From DATFJT01 sp965230755 (GTDB lineage: Bacteria > Bacteroidota > Bacteroidia > Chitinophagales > Saprospiraceae), in NCBI GenBank assembly GCA_965230755.1, contig CBDDLT010000024.1, positions 310,001-374,000 on the forward strand: DNA of 64,000 bases, read 5' to 3'. Below, piece after piece: positions 31,119 to 40,185 of the stretch; within the stretch, counting starts at the first letter, position 1; each line of letters starts with the position of its first letter. The position numbers and the translations under genes were made by a program. The notes below the pieces were generated by a model. The model ran no database searches. It was not told the DNA's origin and saw only the letters and a program-made list of their open reading frames with translations.

Positions 31119-32249
31119 TTATTGCTGAGGTAGGATTTCAGCGAGAATTTGATAGAGCTTTTCTGCAGATTTATCCCAATTAAAATGATCCAATCTTCGG
31201 TGGCCTTTTTCAATCAACTCCGTTCTCAAAACTTCATTCTCCACAATAGTTTGGATTTTTTTCGCAATATCCTGAGAGTCCAGAGGATTAGCCAATAAAG
31301 CTGCGTCTCCGGCGACCTCAGGCATAGAACTCACATTGCTCGTCAGTACAGGAACTCCCGCTGCCATTGCTTCTAAGACAGGTATGCCAAAACCTTCATA
31401 TAAAGAAATATAGCAAAAGGCTCTAGCTGCACTCATAAGTTCGCTGAGATTTTCTTCCGATATATATCCCGTGCTAATGATATCTTCTCGATAGGGAGAT
31501 TCCGACATTAATTTTTTCGTTCCCTCAGATTTCCACGCCCATCTTCCTGCGAGAACAAGTTTGACCTTTGATTCCGTTTTGCTCTTAAATATATTGAAAG
31601 CCTTGATCAGTTGATCGACATTTTTTCTCGGATGAATAGATCCAACGTATAGCAAATAGTCTTCGCCCTCTGTAAAACTGTCTTTGATTTTCTGCTTTTC
31701 TTCGTGGTGAATAGGCTTAAAATTATGGGTAAAACCATTGTATACCACTTCCACTTTATCTCTAGCTTCCGGATAATTTTCTAATATCTCATTCTTTGAG
31801 AATTCGGAGACGGTTATGATTTTTGTGGAAGACTTGATCACTTTCGGTGTTCTCCATCTCCAATATTTTTCAGCGAGATAGGGAATTTGCTGATCTAGTT
31901 TTACAAATCCAATGTCATGAATCACCGTTACATTCGGAATTTTTAAGTTCAAGGTTGTCAGCCCATCCGGAGAAAGATATACATCCGGTTTAATTTTTTC
32001 CAGCACTCTTCGACTTGAAAATTCGTACCATATATACCATAAAAAAGGATGGCGAGCCTGAGGATAAACGATAAGTGGCTTTTCGTTGGTCCCAAAAATA
32101 AAAGAGGAATCGTACTTTCTATCGAATAAAAAATAGAATTGATCTTCCGGATGAGCTTCCACCAGTCTTTTGGCTATTTCATAGGTGAAACGCGCAAAGC
32201 CCTCTAAGTTTGGGTCGGCTAGAAACTTGGTATTAATAGCTATTTTCAT
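31119..32249 (-). CDS. Glycosyltransferase family 4 (group 1)
   Basis: Protein of 376 residues with a GT-B fold. The N-terminal domain shows KPDVYLSPDGLTTL and TVIHDIGFVKLDQQIPY. The C-terminal domain has YVGSIHPRKNVDQLIKAF and the nucleotide-sugar-binding signature SLYEGFGIPVLEAMAAGVPV (E-x7-E type). Members often transfer mannose or rhamnose. It stands divergent, 356 bases from the flippase gene, and probably acts in the same surface polysaccharide pathway. Donor and acceptor are unknown. Confidence 0.92.
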   Translation of the reverse strand: MKIAINTKFLADPNLEGFARFTYEIAKRLVEAHPEDQFYFLFDRKYDSSFIFGTNEKPLIVYPQARHPFLWYIWYEFSSRRVLEKIKPDVYLSPDGLTTLNLKIPNVTVIHDIGFVKLDQQIPYLAEKYWRWRTPKVIKSSTKIITVSEFSKNEILENYPEARDKVEVVYNGFTHNFKPIHHEEKQKIKDSFTEGEDYLLYVGSIHPRKNVDQLIKAFNIFKSKTESKVKLVLAGRWAWKSEGTKKLMSESPYREDIISTGYISEENLSELMSAARAFCYISLYEGFGIPVLEAMAAGVPVLTSNVSSMPEVAGDAALLANPLDSQDIAKKIQTIVENEVLRTELIEKGHRRLDHFNWDKSAEKLYQILAEILPQQ

Positions 32250-32381
32250 TCACTGAATAGTATCGAAAAGTAAATTAAGATTATTTTTTGATTCGACTTA
32301 AAAAAAGAAGTTTTTCCTGGTCTTAGTGAATATTTTCAGTTTTACACGATTCTGAACTAAAGCCATCATCCCCAATCTCCA

Positions 32382-32423
32382 AAAGCGCCAACAAGCCAAG
32401 ACCCCAAAGCGCCAACAAGCCAA
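32382..32423. repeat. Two tandem copies of a 24-base unit in a 356-base gene-free stretch
   Basis: AAAGCGCCAACAAGCCAA occurs at 32382-32399 and 32406-32423 (24-base period). The surrounding stretch 32250-32605 contains no gene. It also holds an AT-rich repeat copy at 32520-32566 and the promoter of the flippase gene. Confidence 0.6.
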
Positions 32424-32575
32424 AGCCCCTTAAACAAGAGATTTATTCCTCCCAATACTATAATATTACTCTGCATAAGGCACTGATTAGAAAGCCTTCC
32501 TGCAAGCCTGGGGCCTTTTTTCATTATTCATTGTTCATTTTTAATTATAAACTATTCATTTTTAACGGATAATGC

Positions 32576-32583
32576 TAATTTTG
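32576..32583 (+). promoter_or_regulatory. Bacteroidota -7 element before the polysaccharide operon
   Basis: TAATTTTG matches TAnnTTTG exactly, 23 bases before the flippase start codon. This gives a short 5' leader. The -33 part is not well conserved. Confidence 0.5.
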
Positions 32584-32605
32584 CCATGGCGATTATTTTC
32601 TCCCG

Positions 32606-34045
32606 ATGCAGAAGAGTTTCCTATTCAATGCTTTTTTTGTTTTGCTGATCAATGTTTTGATCAAGCCACTATATTTGTTTGGAATAGATCGAAATGTTCA
32701 GATATTAACGGGAGAGGATTACGGTCGTTTTTATACCTTTTTCTCCATTGCTTTCATCTTGAATTTTGTTTCCGATTTGGGAATACAAAATTTTAATCTG
32801 AGGTTTTCTTCTCAAAGTGAGCAGACCATTCCGAAGAATTTCCAAAAGTTTTTGGCATTGAAATTAGTGCTGGCGGTAGTTTATTTTTTGGGGTATTGGT
32901 GCATTGGATGGATAACAGGTTATGGATTGGAGCATACCGGTTTGTTTTTATTGGTCGGGCTCAGTCTGTGGTTGAATTCCTTCCTGCTGTTCGTAAGAAG
33001 CTTTATTGCGGCCAGAGGGTATTATTTGTTCGACAGTATATTATCTGTGGTGGACAAAACGGTAATGATTCTAATATTGGGAGCAGTGATCTTACATCCG
33101 ATGTGGAGGACTACACTATCCATTGAATTGTTTGTCCAAATCCAGATCTTGGCCTATGCCTTGGCCACCTTGATGGGTTTGATCGTATTGCTGCGAATCA
33201 ACTCCAAGTTATGGCCTAAATGGGAACCCAAATTTTTTATGGTCATCATCAAGCAAGCATTGCCCTATGCGCTTGTCTTCTTGTTGATGTCTGTTTATGC
33301 CAGAATTGATAGCGTCATGCTGGCCTTCTTTCATCCACAAAAAATGGCAGCAGTTGATGCTTACGCGGAGAGCTATAGGATTTTAGAGGCTTTGAATTTG
33401 TTCGGATTCCTGCTTTCCGGATTGCTTCTACCCATGTTCAGCAAATTTTATAAGAGTAAGAATTCTCCCGATGATCTATTTTACAAGGGGCTGGGTATTA
33501 GCGCCGCTTTGGCAATACCGGTAGCATTGGCTACTTATTCCTATGCTCCTTTGATCATGCAATCGCTCTATCATCATGACGGAGGCGGTAAAATTCTACA
33601 GTGGCATATTTTCGTTTTTGCGGTCAATACTATTTCTTATCTCTTTGGTACTTTGATTACGGCGGCAGGTAGAATAGCTCAACTCAATATTTTCTTTCTT
33701 GCAGCTTGTGTATTGAATATAGGACTGAACTGGATTGTAATACCAATGGCGGGTGCGGAAGGTGCCGCCATGACAAGCCTGGTAACACAGGCCTTTGTAT
33801 TCTTAGGCCAGGCATTTTATGCTTATCACAAGCTTGGATTGAAGTTTTTGTCCAATCCTTGGCTGCGTATTGGTCTTTTTATCGCAGTGATTTTCGCACT
33901 GACCATAGCGGTCTTGCAATTGGGAGTGAATTGGTTTTGGAGTTTCCTATTATTGATTTTAGTCGGGGGAATACTGTCTATCGTAATGAGGGTTTTGGAT
34001 GTTAGGAGTTCAATTATCCTTTTAAGATCGAAAATAAATCCATAA
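32606..34045 (+). CDS. Polysaccharide flippase (Wzx-like, MOP superfamily)
   Basis: Integral membrane protein of 479 residues with about 12-14 hydrophobic segments spread over the full length and almost no soluble part. Typical features of oligosaccharide flippases are an N-terminal NAFFVLLINVLIKPLYLFGI, a middle VYARIDSVMLAFFHPQKMAA (the Y-x-R-x-D-x2-M signature of Wzx/MurJ-like proteins) and small-residue-rich helices (AGAEGAAMTSLVTQAF). It would move lipid-linked saccharides across the inner membrane. It is followed at 93 bases by the Wzz gene and then the polymerase or ligase. Confidence 0.9.
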   Translation: MQKSFLFNAFFVLLINVLIKPLYLFGIDRNVQILTGEDYGRFYTFFSIAFILNFVSDLGIQNFNLRFSSQSEQTIPKNFQKFLALKLVLAVVYFLGYWCIGWITGYGLEHTGLFLLVGLSLWLNSFLLFVRSFIAARGYYLFDSILSVVDKTVMILILGAVILHPMWRTTLSIELFVQIQILAYALATLMGLIVLLRINSKLWPKWEPKFFMVIIKQALPYALVFLLMSVYARIDSVMLAFFHPQKMAAVDAYAESYRILEALNLFGFLLSGLLLPMFSKFYKSKNSPDDLFYKGLGISAALAIPVALATYSYAPLIMQSLYHHDGGGKILQWHIFVFAVNTISYLFGTLITAAGRIAQLNIFFLAACVLNIGLNWIVIPMAGAEGAAMTSLVTQAFVFLGQAFYAYHKLGLKFLSNPWLRIGLFIAVIFALTIAVLQLGVNWFWSFLLLILVGGILSIVMRVLDVRSSIILLRSKINP

Positions 34046-34138
34046 ATAATGAGTTAGAATGGTGCACGGAAAATAATTCGAAAAAGGGCAAAACGCTCAA
34101 TTTTATTAGTTTTGCAATTTGTCACCAAATCTGACTAA

Positions 34139-35236
34139 ATGCTAAAAGAAGATCACAGTCTCCTCCATGTATTAAAATTCTTGTTCAGTAGGAGAAAGTT
34201 TATTGTTGTCTTCTCGCTTGTCGCAGCGATACTCATGGCCGTTATTTCTCTGATAATGCCCAATTTTTATAAGGCTACAACAACTTTTTACGCCGGTTCA
34301 CCAGCTCTGTTTAATCCGGAAAGTATTTTCGGAAGCAGCAGTTCCGAACTGTATTTTTACGGATCAGATGCGGATGTAGATCGGTTACTTACCATTGGTC
34401 GGTCAAGAGAACTGGCAGATATCATTATCAAGAAGTACAATCTTCCAGAGCATTATGATATAGATACAACCAATCTAAAAGGAATAGAAAAATTGTATCA
34501 AAAATTCAACGGCAAGTTGGACATCAAAAAGAACAAGTTTGATGCTATAGAATTATCATTCGAAGATAAAGACAGAAACCTGGTTGCGCCAATCTCTAAT
34601 GATTGTCGAAATATCATGAATGATATGTCCCGAAGGGTCATCAAGGAGAACCAGAAGAGGATGATTGATATATGCAAGAGCAATATTCTAAAGAATCAAA
34701 AAACTCTTCAGATCATTGAGGACAGTATCGCTTTCTTTAATGCCAATTATCGAATTATTGATCCCATCTCTCAAGGAGAACAAATAGCTGAACTCTTGGT
34801 GAGCACGGAGGCCAATATTGCAGAATCTCAAGCTAAATACGATTATCTCAAGATATCTGGTACATTTCCTGAGGATTCGATCGCGGCCATTCGAGCAGAG
34901 CTGGAAGGATACAGGAAAAAGCATGATAATGTAAAAAATGAAGGCCTACCGAATTACTCTAAGGTAGCCGGTAAATTGCTCAGTCTTCAAGGTGTCCAGG
35001 GGCAGTTGACCAAGAGAATAGGTTACGATACCGATAGACTTCAACAGCTGAATTCAGCCTATCAAGCAGATATCAGTACGGTTGTGGTTATAGAAGACGC
35101 CAAAGCTCCTTATGTTAAGTCCAGACCTATTCGATCACTCCTGGTAATTTCGGCTGGATTAGCGGGCTTTATTTTTGCTATTCTATACTTATTGTTCAAG
35201 AGGAATCTCAAGTATTTGAAGGAGCTTACGGCCTAA
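34139..35236 (+). CDS. Chain-length determinant protein, Wzz family
   Basis: Protein of 365 residues with the Wzz topology: a cytoplasmic N-terminus, transmembrane helix 1 at about 23-42 (FIVVFSLVAAILMAVISLIM), a large periplasmic part with coiled-coil helices (about 140-290) and transmembrane helix 2 at about 334-356 (SLLVISAGLAGFIFAILYLL), preceded by a Pro-containing AKAPYVKSRPIRS. No tyrosine kinase domain is fused. It sets the length of surface polysaccharide made by the neighbouring Wzy-type protein, whose gene starts 6 bases after this one. Confidence 0.9.
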   Translation: MLKEDHSLLHVLKFLFSRRKFIVVFSLVAAILMAVISLIMPNFYKATTTFYAGSPALFNPESIFGSSSSELYFYGSDADVDRLLTIGRSRELADIIIKKYNLPEHYDIDTTNLKGIEKLYQKFNGKLDIKKNKFDAIELSFEDKDRNLVAPISNDCRNIMNDMSRRVIKENQKRMIDICKSNILKNQKTLQIIEDSIAFFNANYRIIDPISQGEQIAELLVSTEANIAESQAKYDYLKISGTFPEDSIAAIRAELEGYRKKHDNVKNEGLPNYSKVAGKLLSLQGVQGQLTKRIGYDTDRLQQLNSAYQADISTVVVIEDAKAPYVKSRPIRSLLVISAGLAGFIFAILYLLFKRNLKYLKELTA

Positions 35237-35242
35237 GAAGAT

Positions 35243-36703
35243 ATGTTCAATTCCGGTTCTTTTCGAATTAATTCTACACGTTCAATTCTGGATTTCACGG
35301 CCATTGGTCTTTTTGTGTTGGGACTGGTATTGGTGGGCATATTTGATGAACCATTATTGTTTTTGGCAGTGCTTCTGATCCCGTTTTTGGGACTACTTAT
35401 ATTGAATTATCGGGCCTTGTATTGGATGGCCATCGCACTTATCCCTCTCTCTACGGAATTATATCTTTCCGGAGGAGTGATGATTGATTTTCCGATAGAA
35501 TTGCTGATGATCCTTCTGTCGGCAATTTTGTTTTTAATCGGTCTTTTTAGACCCTCTCGATTTAGGGCTATTGTCTTTTTACATCCTATTGCGCTGGCCG
35601 TACTGGCCCATTTTCTATGGATGGTAGTAGCCACTTCTGCTACGGGATTCGACTTAAGGTCCATCAAGTTTTTGCTTGCAAAGAGTTGGTATTTGGGTTC
35701 TTTTTTCTTTATGTCCCTATGGATGTTCGAAAAGATAGATTTGAGCCGGTTTTTTAACTACTTGTTCTATCCCATGCTCTTTACTGCGATTATTGTGGTA
35801 GCTCGGCATGGTATTTTGGGCTTTGGTTTTGAGTCGGTCAATGAAGTCCTCAACCCATTCTACCGAAACCACGTTAACTATTCCGCCATCCTCGCGATTG
35901 TTTTTCCTTTCGCCTTTTATTTGATCAATTGGAAATCTCAAATCCTCAAGGCGCTGGTGCTGGGTTTTGTATTGATTGCTATATATTTTACCTACACTAG
36001 AGCAGCGTATATCGCGGTATTTCTGGGGATGGCTTACTATTTCGTCGTAAAATTTAAGCTGACCAAACTCTGTACAATCATTGCAATCGTTGTTGCGGGC
36101 TGGATGATTGCCGATATGATCAAGGACGGTAAGTATCTGCATTTGGCTCCGGATTATGAGCAGACCGTTTCACACAAAAATTTTGATGATCTGATTGAAG
36201 CTACGTATAAAATGCAGGATGTTTCGACAATGGAAAGGTTGCACAGGTGGGTGGCCGGTTTTCGAATGATAGGAGATCGTCCTTTTACAGGCTTCGGTCC
36301 CGGAAGATTCTACGAGAATTACCAATCTTACACCGTCAACAGTTTTCAGACCTATATCAGCGATAATAAAGAACAGTCTGGGATTCATTCATACTACTTG
36401 ATGACGGCAGTTGAACAAGGTTTGATAGGATTAGCGCTGTATCTGCTTCTTATCTTTGGCACCCTATGGTATGGGGAAAAAATATACCACCGGATGGAGG
36501 CGGGTAGAGACAAGAATCTCCTAATGGCTTGCTTGAGTTCTCTGATAGTAATACATTTGTTTCAGCTTATCAACGACTTACTGGAAGCCGATAAAGTCGG
36601 ACCCTTGTTCTTAATAAATTTGGCCTTGCTGATTCATTTGGATATACGTTCGAGAAAGCGCAGAAGTACTTCGAATGAAAGCCTAGCTAGTACTTCGAAA
36701 TAA
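35243..36703 (+). CDS. O-antigen polymerase/ligase (Wzy_C family)
   Basis: Polytopic membrane protein of 486 residues with about 10-12 helices. The Wzy/WaaL hallmark is the periplasmic loop at about 310-390: RLHRWVAGFRMIGDRPFTGF, GPGRF and SGIHSYYLMTAVEQG (conserved H-S/N-x-x-L), followed by a helix GLIGLALYLLLIFGTLW. It either polymerises repeat units or joins the glycan to its carrier. Family resemblance does not separate the two. The position after flippase and Wzz favours a polymerase. The C-terminus has a short Ser-rich cytoplasmic tail. Confidence 0.9.
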   Translation: MFNSGSFRINSTRSILDFTAIGLFVLGLVLVGIFDEPLLFLAVLLIPFLGLLILNYRALYWMAIALIPLSTELYLSGGVMIDFPIELLMILLSAILFLIGLFRPSRFRAIVFLHPIALAVLAHFLWMVVATSATGFDLRSIKFLLAKSWYLGSFFFMSLWMFEKIDLSRFFNYLFYPMLFTAIIVVARHGILGFGFESVNEVLNPFYRNHVNYSAILAIVFPFAFYLINWKSQILKALVLGFVLIAIYFTYTRAAYIAVFLGMAYYFVVKFKLTKLCTIIAIVVAGWMIADMIKDGKYLHLAPDYEQTVSHKNFDDLIEATYKMQDVSTMERLHRWVAGFRMIGDRPFTGFGPGRFYENYQSYTVNSFQTYISDNKEQSGIHSYYLMTAVEQGLIGLALYLLLIFGTLWYGEKIYHRMEAGRDKNLLMACLSSLIVIHLFQLINDLLEADKVGPLFLINLALLIHLDIRSRKRRSTSNESLASTSK

Positions 36704-36751
36704 AAAATGCTTTGGACAAAATTATCTATGGTTTATTTCCAAGTTTTTTTG

Positions 36752-36759
36752 TACCTTTG
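36752..36759 (+). promoter_or_regulatory. Bacteroidota -7 element before rpmE2
   Basis: TACCTTTG is an exact TAnnTTTG match within a strong T-rich upstream context, 90 bases before the L31 start. It fits a constitutive ribosomal promoter with a long leader. No zinc-regulator site was recognised. Confidence 0.55.
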
Positions 36760-36848
36760 CAGACCCTTTTAAAGAGCTATTTGACGAATGAGTCGATTCA
36801 ATCTCTTCAGAAGGGCAAGTAAAATGTATAGAAATTAAATTAACGATA

Positions 36849-37121
36849 ATGAAAAGCGGAATTCATCCCGAGAATTATAGATTGGTAATATTCAAAGATT
36901 TTTCTTGCGACGAGTCTTTTTTGGTTCGATCTTGTGCTCCTTCGAGTGAGACAATCAAATGGGAAGATGGTAATGAGTACCCTTTGGTGAAATTGGAGAT
37001 TTCGAATAAATCTCATCCTTTCTTTACGGGTAAGATGAAGTTTGTCGATACTGCGGGTAGAATTGACAAATTCAACAAGAAATTTGCTAGAACTCGTTTC
37101 GCTAAAAAGGACGAGGAATAA
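36849..37121 (+). CDS. rpmE2: 50S ribosomal protein L31 type B
   Basis: Protein of 90 residues. It starts MKSGIHPENYRLVIFKDFSC and has the type B markers SHPFFTGKMKFVDTAGRIDKF and the long basic end KFARTRFAKK. The zinc-binding CxxC of type A is absent (single cysteines at 20 and 30), as usual for the zinc-independent form. It is a surface protein of the large subunit that bridges to the small subunit. The leader is 90 bases from a -7 promoter box. The GlmU-like gene follows after 11 bases. Confidence 0.96.
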   Translation: MKSGIHPENYRLVIFKDFSCDESFLVRSCAPSSETIKWEDGNEYPLVKLEISNKSHPFFTGKMKFVDTAGRIDKFNKKFARTRFAKKDEE

Positions 37122-37132
37122 TCAATTAAGTC

Positions 37133-38338
37133 ATGCCTAACCTGGTATTATTTGACGATGAAAAAAGGGATAATTTTCTCCCTTTGGTCTATACCAGGCC
37201 AGTAGCCCTTCTTCGTTTAGGGATATGGACAATTAAGGAAAAATGGGAGAGACTCTTCAATATGTCTGCTTCCATTTTGACCGAAGAATACCTTTCTGAA
37301 AAGTTTCCACTACACATAGCAGACGACAATCTACTGATCAACGGTCGCTATTTACCCAATGAATATCTCATTAGCCTGATTAGAGATTTATCTCAAAACG
37401 AGGCCATCCTAAGCAATGGTGAGTTGGTAGCGGTAAGATTGAGTAGCCAGCGTTTAAGTAGTGTCGTTGATGATGAGGACATCGATTCTTTAGATGGTAT
37501 CGAAATAGATCGGTCATTACTTCGGGCCATAGATCATACCTGGGATCTGTTTTTACACAACAGCGTAGAAATCGAAAACGATTTTTCTCAGCTTAAGAGA
37601 AAGGATAAATCACAAAGCGTATCTCCAACCAATCGTATTATTGGCGATAAGGAACTTCTATTTTTAGAAGAGGGAGTGACGATGGAATATGCTACCATTA
37701 ATTTGACGAACGGCCCTGTGTATATCGGAAAAGATGCAACGGTGATGGAAGGCTCTATGTTGAGAGGACCTGTTGCTGTTCTGAATAATGCCGTGATCAA
37801 AATGGGGGCTAAAATTTATGGTGCTTGTACCTTCGGACCTTATTCCAAAGTAGGAGGAGAGGTAAGTCAGTCTCTGATCATTGGTTACAGCAATAAGGGA
37901 CACGACGGATATTTGGGCAATTCAATATTAGGGGAATGGTGTAACCTCGGTGCGGACACCAATACTTCCAACCTGAAAAACAACTATGGATCGGTCCGAG
38001 TGTGGGACTATTCTCACAAGAAGTTCATCGACTCGGGACAGCAGTTTTGCGGACTTATCCTGGGGGATCATTCGAAGACGGGCATCAATACAATGCTGAA
38101 TACGGGAACAGTCGCCGGTGTTTGTTGTAATATTTTTGGTGGAGGATTTCCGAGAACCTTCATTCCTTCCTTTTCATGGGGTGGAAGTAGTGGATACTCT
38201 ACTAACCTACTCGAAAAAGCTTATGAAACAGCCAAAATAGTAATGGCTCGGAGAAATCAGGAATTTGATGAACTCAACCAAAGAATTCTTGAACACGTCT
38301 TCAATGTAAGCTCCGACTTTAGAACATGGGAAAAATAA
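37133..38338 (+). CDS. GlmU-like protein (Bacteroidota-type putative sugar nucleotidyltransferase)
   Basis: Protein of 401 residues of the family called GlmU family protein in Bacteroidota. The N-terminal part starts MPNLVLFDDEKRDNFLPLVYTR and has PVALLRLGIWTIKEKW, a diverged nucleotidyltransferase half. The C-terminal part, about 185-370, is a left-handed beta-helix of hexapeptides (VYIGKDATVMEGSMLRGPVA, AKIYGACTFGPYSKVGGE). It is taken to serve in UDP-N-acetylglucosamine formation or modification. The catalytic G-G-x-G-T-R-M motif of classical GlmU is not present, so the exact reaction is uncertain. It overlaps the next gene by 13 bases. Confidence 0.88.
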   Translation: MPNLVLFDDEKRDNFLPLVYTRPVALLRLGIWTIKEKWERLFNMSASILTEEYLSEKFPLHIADDNLLINGRYLPNEYLISLIRDLSQNEAILSNGELVAVRLSSQRLSSVVDDEDIDSLDGIEIDRSLLRAIDHTWDLFLHNSVEIENDFSQLKRKDKSQSVSPTNRIIGDKELLFLEEGVTMEYATINLTNGPVYIGKDATVMEGSMLRGPVAVLNNAVIKMGAKIYGACTFGPYSKVGGEVSQSLIIGYSNKGHDGYLGNSILGEWCNLGADTNTSNLKNNYGSVRVWDYSHKKFIDSGQQFCGLILGDHSKTGINTMLNTGTVAGVCCNIFGGGFPRTFIPSFSWGGSSGYSTNLLEKAYETAKIVMARRNQEFDELNQRILEHVFNVSSDFRTWEK

Positions 38339-39006
38339 TTCCAAATGTTCCTCTTTGGAAATATTATCTCAGCTTCTTCAAAGAGTTTTTGTTAGAAAAT
38401 TATTCCAGTGATCAAAACGGGCATCTCGAACTTTTTCTCAGAAAGGGAAGATTGATGTTATGTGCAGAGAATGCCATCTATTCCTATGATGATCTTTATC
38501 TCAATTTTCTATACTCCTTTAGAAAGATAGAAACTCAGTTCATGACCCAAATTCAATCGGTATTGGTTCTGGGTATGGGTTTGGGGAGTATCCCACTGAT
38601 TTTGGAAAAGGAATACGACCGGAATTTTGAGTTTACCATGGTCGAATACGATGAAACCGTTGCCTATCTTGCACAAGAATACAGTCTCGAAAGATTAAAT
38701 AGCCCGGTGCAGTTGAGAATACAAGATGCAGGTATTTTTATGGAGATCAATACTGAAAAGTATGATATGATCTGTGTGGATTTGTTTAAAGATCAACTTG
38801 TACCTCCTCTTTTCAAAACAAGCGGGTTTTTGTCGAATTGCAGAGACTCGCTCAGCTCAAACGGGATACTGATCTACAACTCTCCTGGAAATACAGAAGA
38901 AGAGAGAGCAATTTCTAAGGAGTTTTTTGAAGATGTTTTTCTTTCCGTTTTTCCTCAAGGCAAGCTGCTCTCTCTTCACAAGAATTCGATGTTATTCAGT
39001 AAATAG
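38326..39006 (+). CDS. Spermidine-synthase-like SAM-binding protein
   Basis: Protein of 226 residues. VLVLGMGLGSIPLILEKEY near 80-98 is the SAM-binding glycine-rich loop, FTMVEYDETV near 102-111 gives the acidic ribose-binding residue, and YDMICVDLFKDQLVPPLF near 147-164 matches the spermidine synthase DxxD/DLF position. SpeE catalytic residues are not all recognisable, so it may be a related methyltransferase. The start codon lies inside the end of the GlmU-like gene, so translation is coupled. Confidence 0.8.
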   Translation: MGKIIPNVPLWKYYLSFFKEFLLENYSSDQNGHLELFLRKGRLMLCAENAIYSYDDLYLNFLYSFRKIETQFMTQIQSVLVLGMGLGSIPLILEKEYDRNFEFTMVEYDETVAYLAQEYSLERLNSPVQLRIQDAGIFMEINTEKYDMICVDLFKDQLVPPLFKTSGFLSNCRDSLSSNGILIYNSPGNTEEERAISKEFFEDVFLSVFPQGKLLSLHKNSMLFSK

Positions 39007-39448
39007 TTGTATTTCAGAAATTCCTATGATTTGACACTTGATTCTTCGAGCCAACCAAAGATTGGTTAAGAGCGGTTTAGTAACTGCACATTCAATGTAA
39101 TACATTTACAAAAAGTGATCAGTTAAAGTAGATCTGTTGAATATTGCGAAATTAGGTTATAGGACTTATACCGTCACACGAAATAGGATGGCAGTCATGG
39201 CTCTAAAGACCCGAAGGAATAGCAGTTAGCATAGTAGCTAATCAATGATTAAAATGATTAATGGACTTAATAAGATGAACTCGATCGAAATATGCCAATA
39301 TACCAAAGACTAACGCGCGAACAGACTAAAACCCATTAAACTGATTACAAGTCACTGATCACTGACCTCTCAACAACGAATGTAATAGAAGTGAAAAAAC
39401 GATATATACTGCAACCAACAAACTCCTCTGCATTATCAATTATTTGCA
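39007..39448. other. Gene-free stretch of about 440 bases
   Basis: I see no gene, RNA or mobile element here. It holds a small hairpin AACCAA/TTGGTT near 39052 behind the preceding gene. The region 39230-39360 has short words (GATTAAAATGATTAA, CACTGATCACTGACC) like those in the spacer at 4684-4755. It may be the remnant of dispersed repeats. Confidence 0.5.
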
Positions 39449-39456
39449 TAACTTTG
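39449..39456 (+). promoter_or_regulatory. Bacteroidota -7 element before the 39478 gene
   Basis: TAACTTTG is an exact TAnnTTTG match, 22 bases before the start codon. The -33 position is weak. Confidence 0.45.
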
Positions 39457-39477
39457 GACCTCAAAATTTGATATTTC

Positions 39478-40083
39478 ATGTTTACGATCAATATATATTT
39501 GCGTTTTGCCTTAATGGCGGTTTTGATTATTGGAGGTGTAGCTCTGGCTTTTGCTTTTGGGTTTTGGTATGCCTTTCCCCTACTCTTAGCGGGTATCATT
39601 CTGTTGGTTGGTTATATACTTTTAGGAACGGTGCAATCTGCAGCTCAGATGATGCAAACTGGAGACTTTATTGGAGCTGAAAAAAGACTGGGTTTAAGTC
39701 TAAAGCCCAATTGGCTATATAAACCAAACCGCGCATATTACTACATGCTGAAAGGAACAATCTCTTCCGGATTAAAAAGAGGAAATGAAGTCACAGAAAT
39801 GTGGTTAAAGAAAGCAGACGAAATTGGCTTCCAATCGGACAACGAAAAAGCCATGGTCACCATGCAGTTGATCGGTATTGCGGTACAGAAAGGAAACTGG
39901 AATTTTGCCAAGACCCAGCTTAAAACTTTGAAGAAACTCGACATTACCGAACCTCAAATCAGAGAGCAATTACAGCAGATCGAATTGGCCGTCAAAAATA
40001 GAGGCGCTGTGAGGAACGCCAGAATTCAAAATAAAGGTCAAATCCAACGCGGATCAAAAAGACGTCGACCTAAGATGAGGTGA
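39478..40083 (+). CDS. Membrane protein with TPR-like soluble domain, function unknown
   Basis: Protein of 201 residues. Two hydrophobic helices cover about 8-50 (FALMAVLIIGGVALAFAFGF, LLLAGIILLVGYILLG). A cytoplasmic helical domain follows, with repeats of TPR character (NRAYYYMLKGTISSGLKRGN, AMVTMQLIGIAVQKGNWNFA). The end is a strongly basic tail (RGSKRRRPKMR) that could bind nucleic acid or phospholipid. I do not recognise a named family. It is a single gene with its own -7 box. Confidence 0.75.
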   Translation: MFTINIYLRFALMAVLIIGGVALAFAFGFWYAFPLLLAGIILLVGYILLGTVQSAAQMMQTGDFIGAEKRLGLSLKPNWLYKPNRAYYYMLKGTISSGLKRGNEVTEMWLKKADEIGFQSDNEKAMVTMQLIGIAVQKGNWNFAKTQLKTLKKLDITEPQIREQLQQIELAVKNRGAVRNARIQNKGQIQRGSKRRRPKMR

Positions 40084-40087
40084 TGAA

Positions 40088-40116
40088 ATGAATAATGAAT
40101 AATTAAAAATTAATAA
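40088..40116. repeat. Reverse copy of the AT-rich intergenic repeat
   Basis: ATGAATAATTAAAAATTAAT is the reverse complement of the words seen at 4766-4807 and 32520-32566. It lies between two plus-strand genes. Confidence 0.45.
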
Positions 40117-40185
40117 CGAGGTGGAGAGAATAAAGCATGGCTTGTGGTGGTTAAAATATATTGATCACCTTACAAATTTAAATCT

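Noticed and set aside
38052..38070. Possible fusion of the GlmU-like and spermidine-synthase-like genes
   Set aside because: The two frames differ and overlap by only 13 bases; they are separate coupled genes.
39230..39360. Search for a tRNA, small RNA or CRISPR in the longest gene-free stretch
   Set aside because: No cloverleaf, no regular spacer-repeat pattern and no strong terminator could be found.
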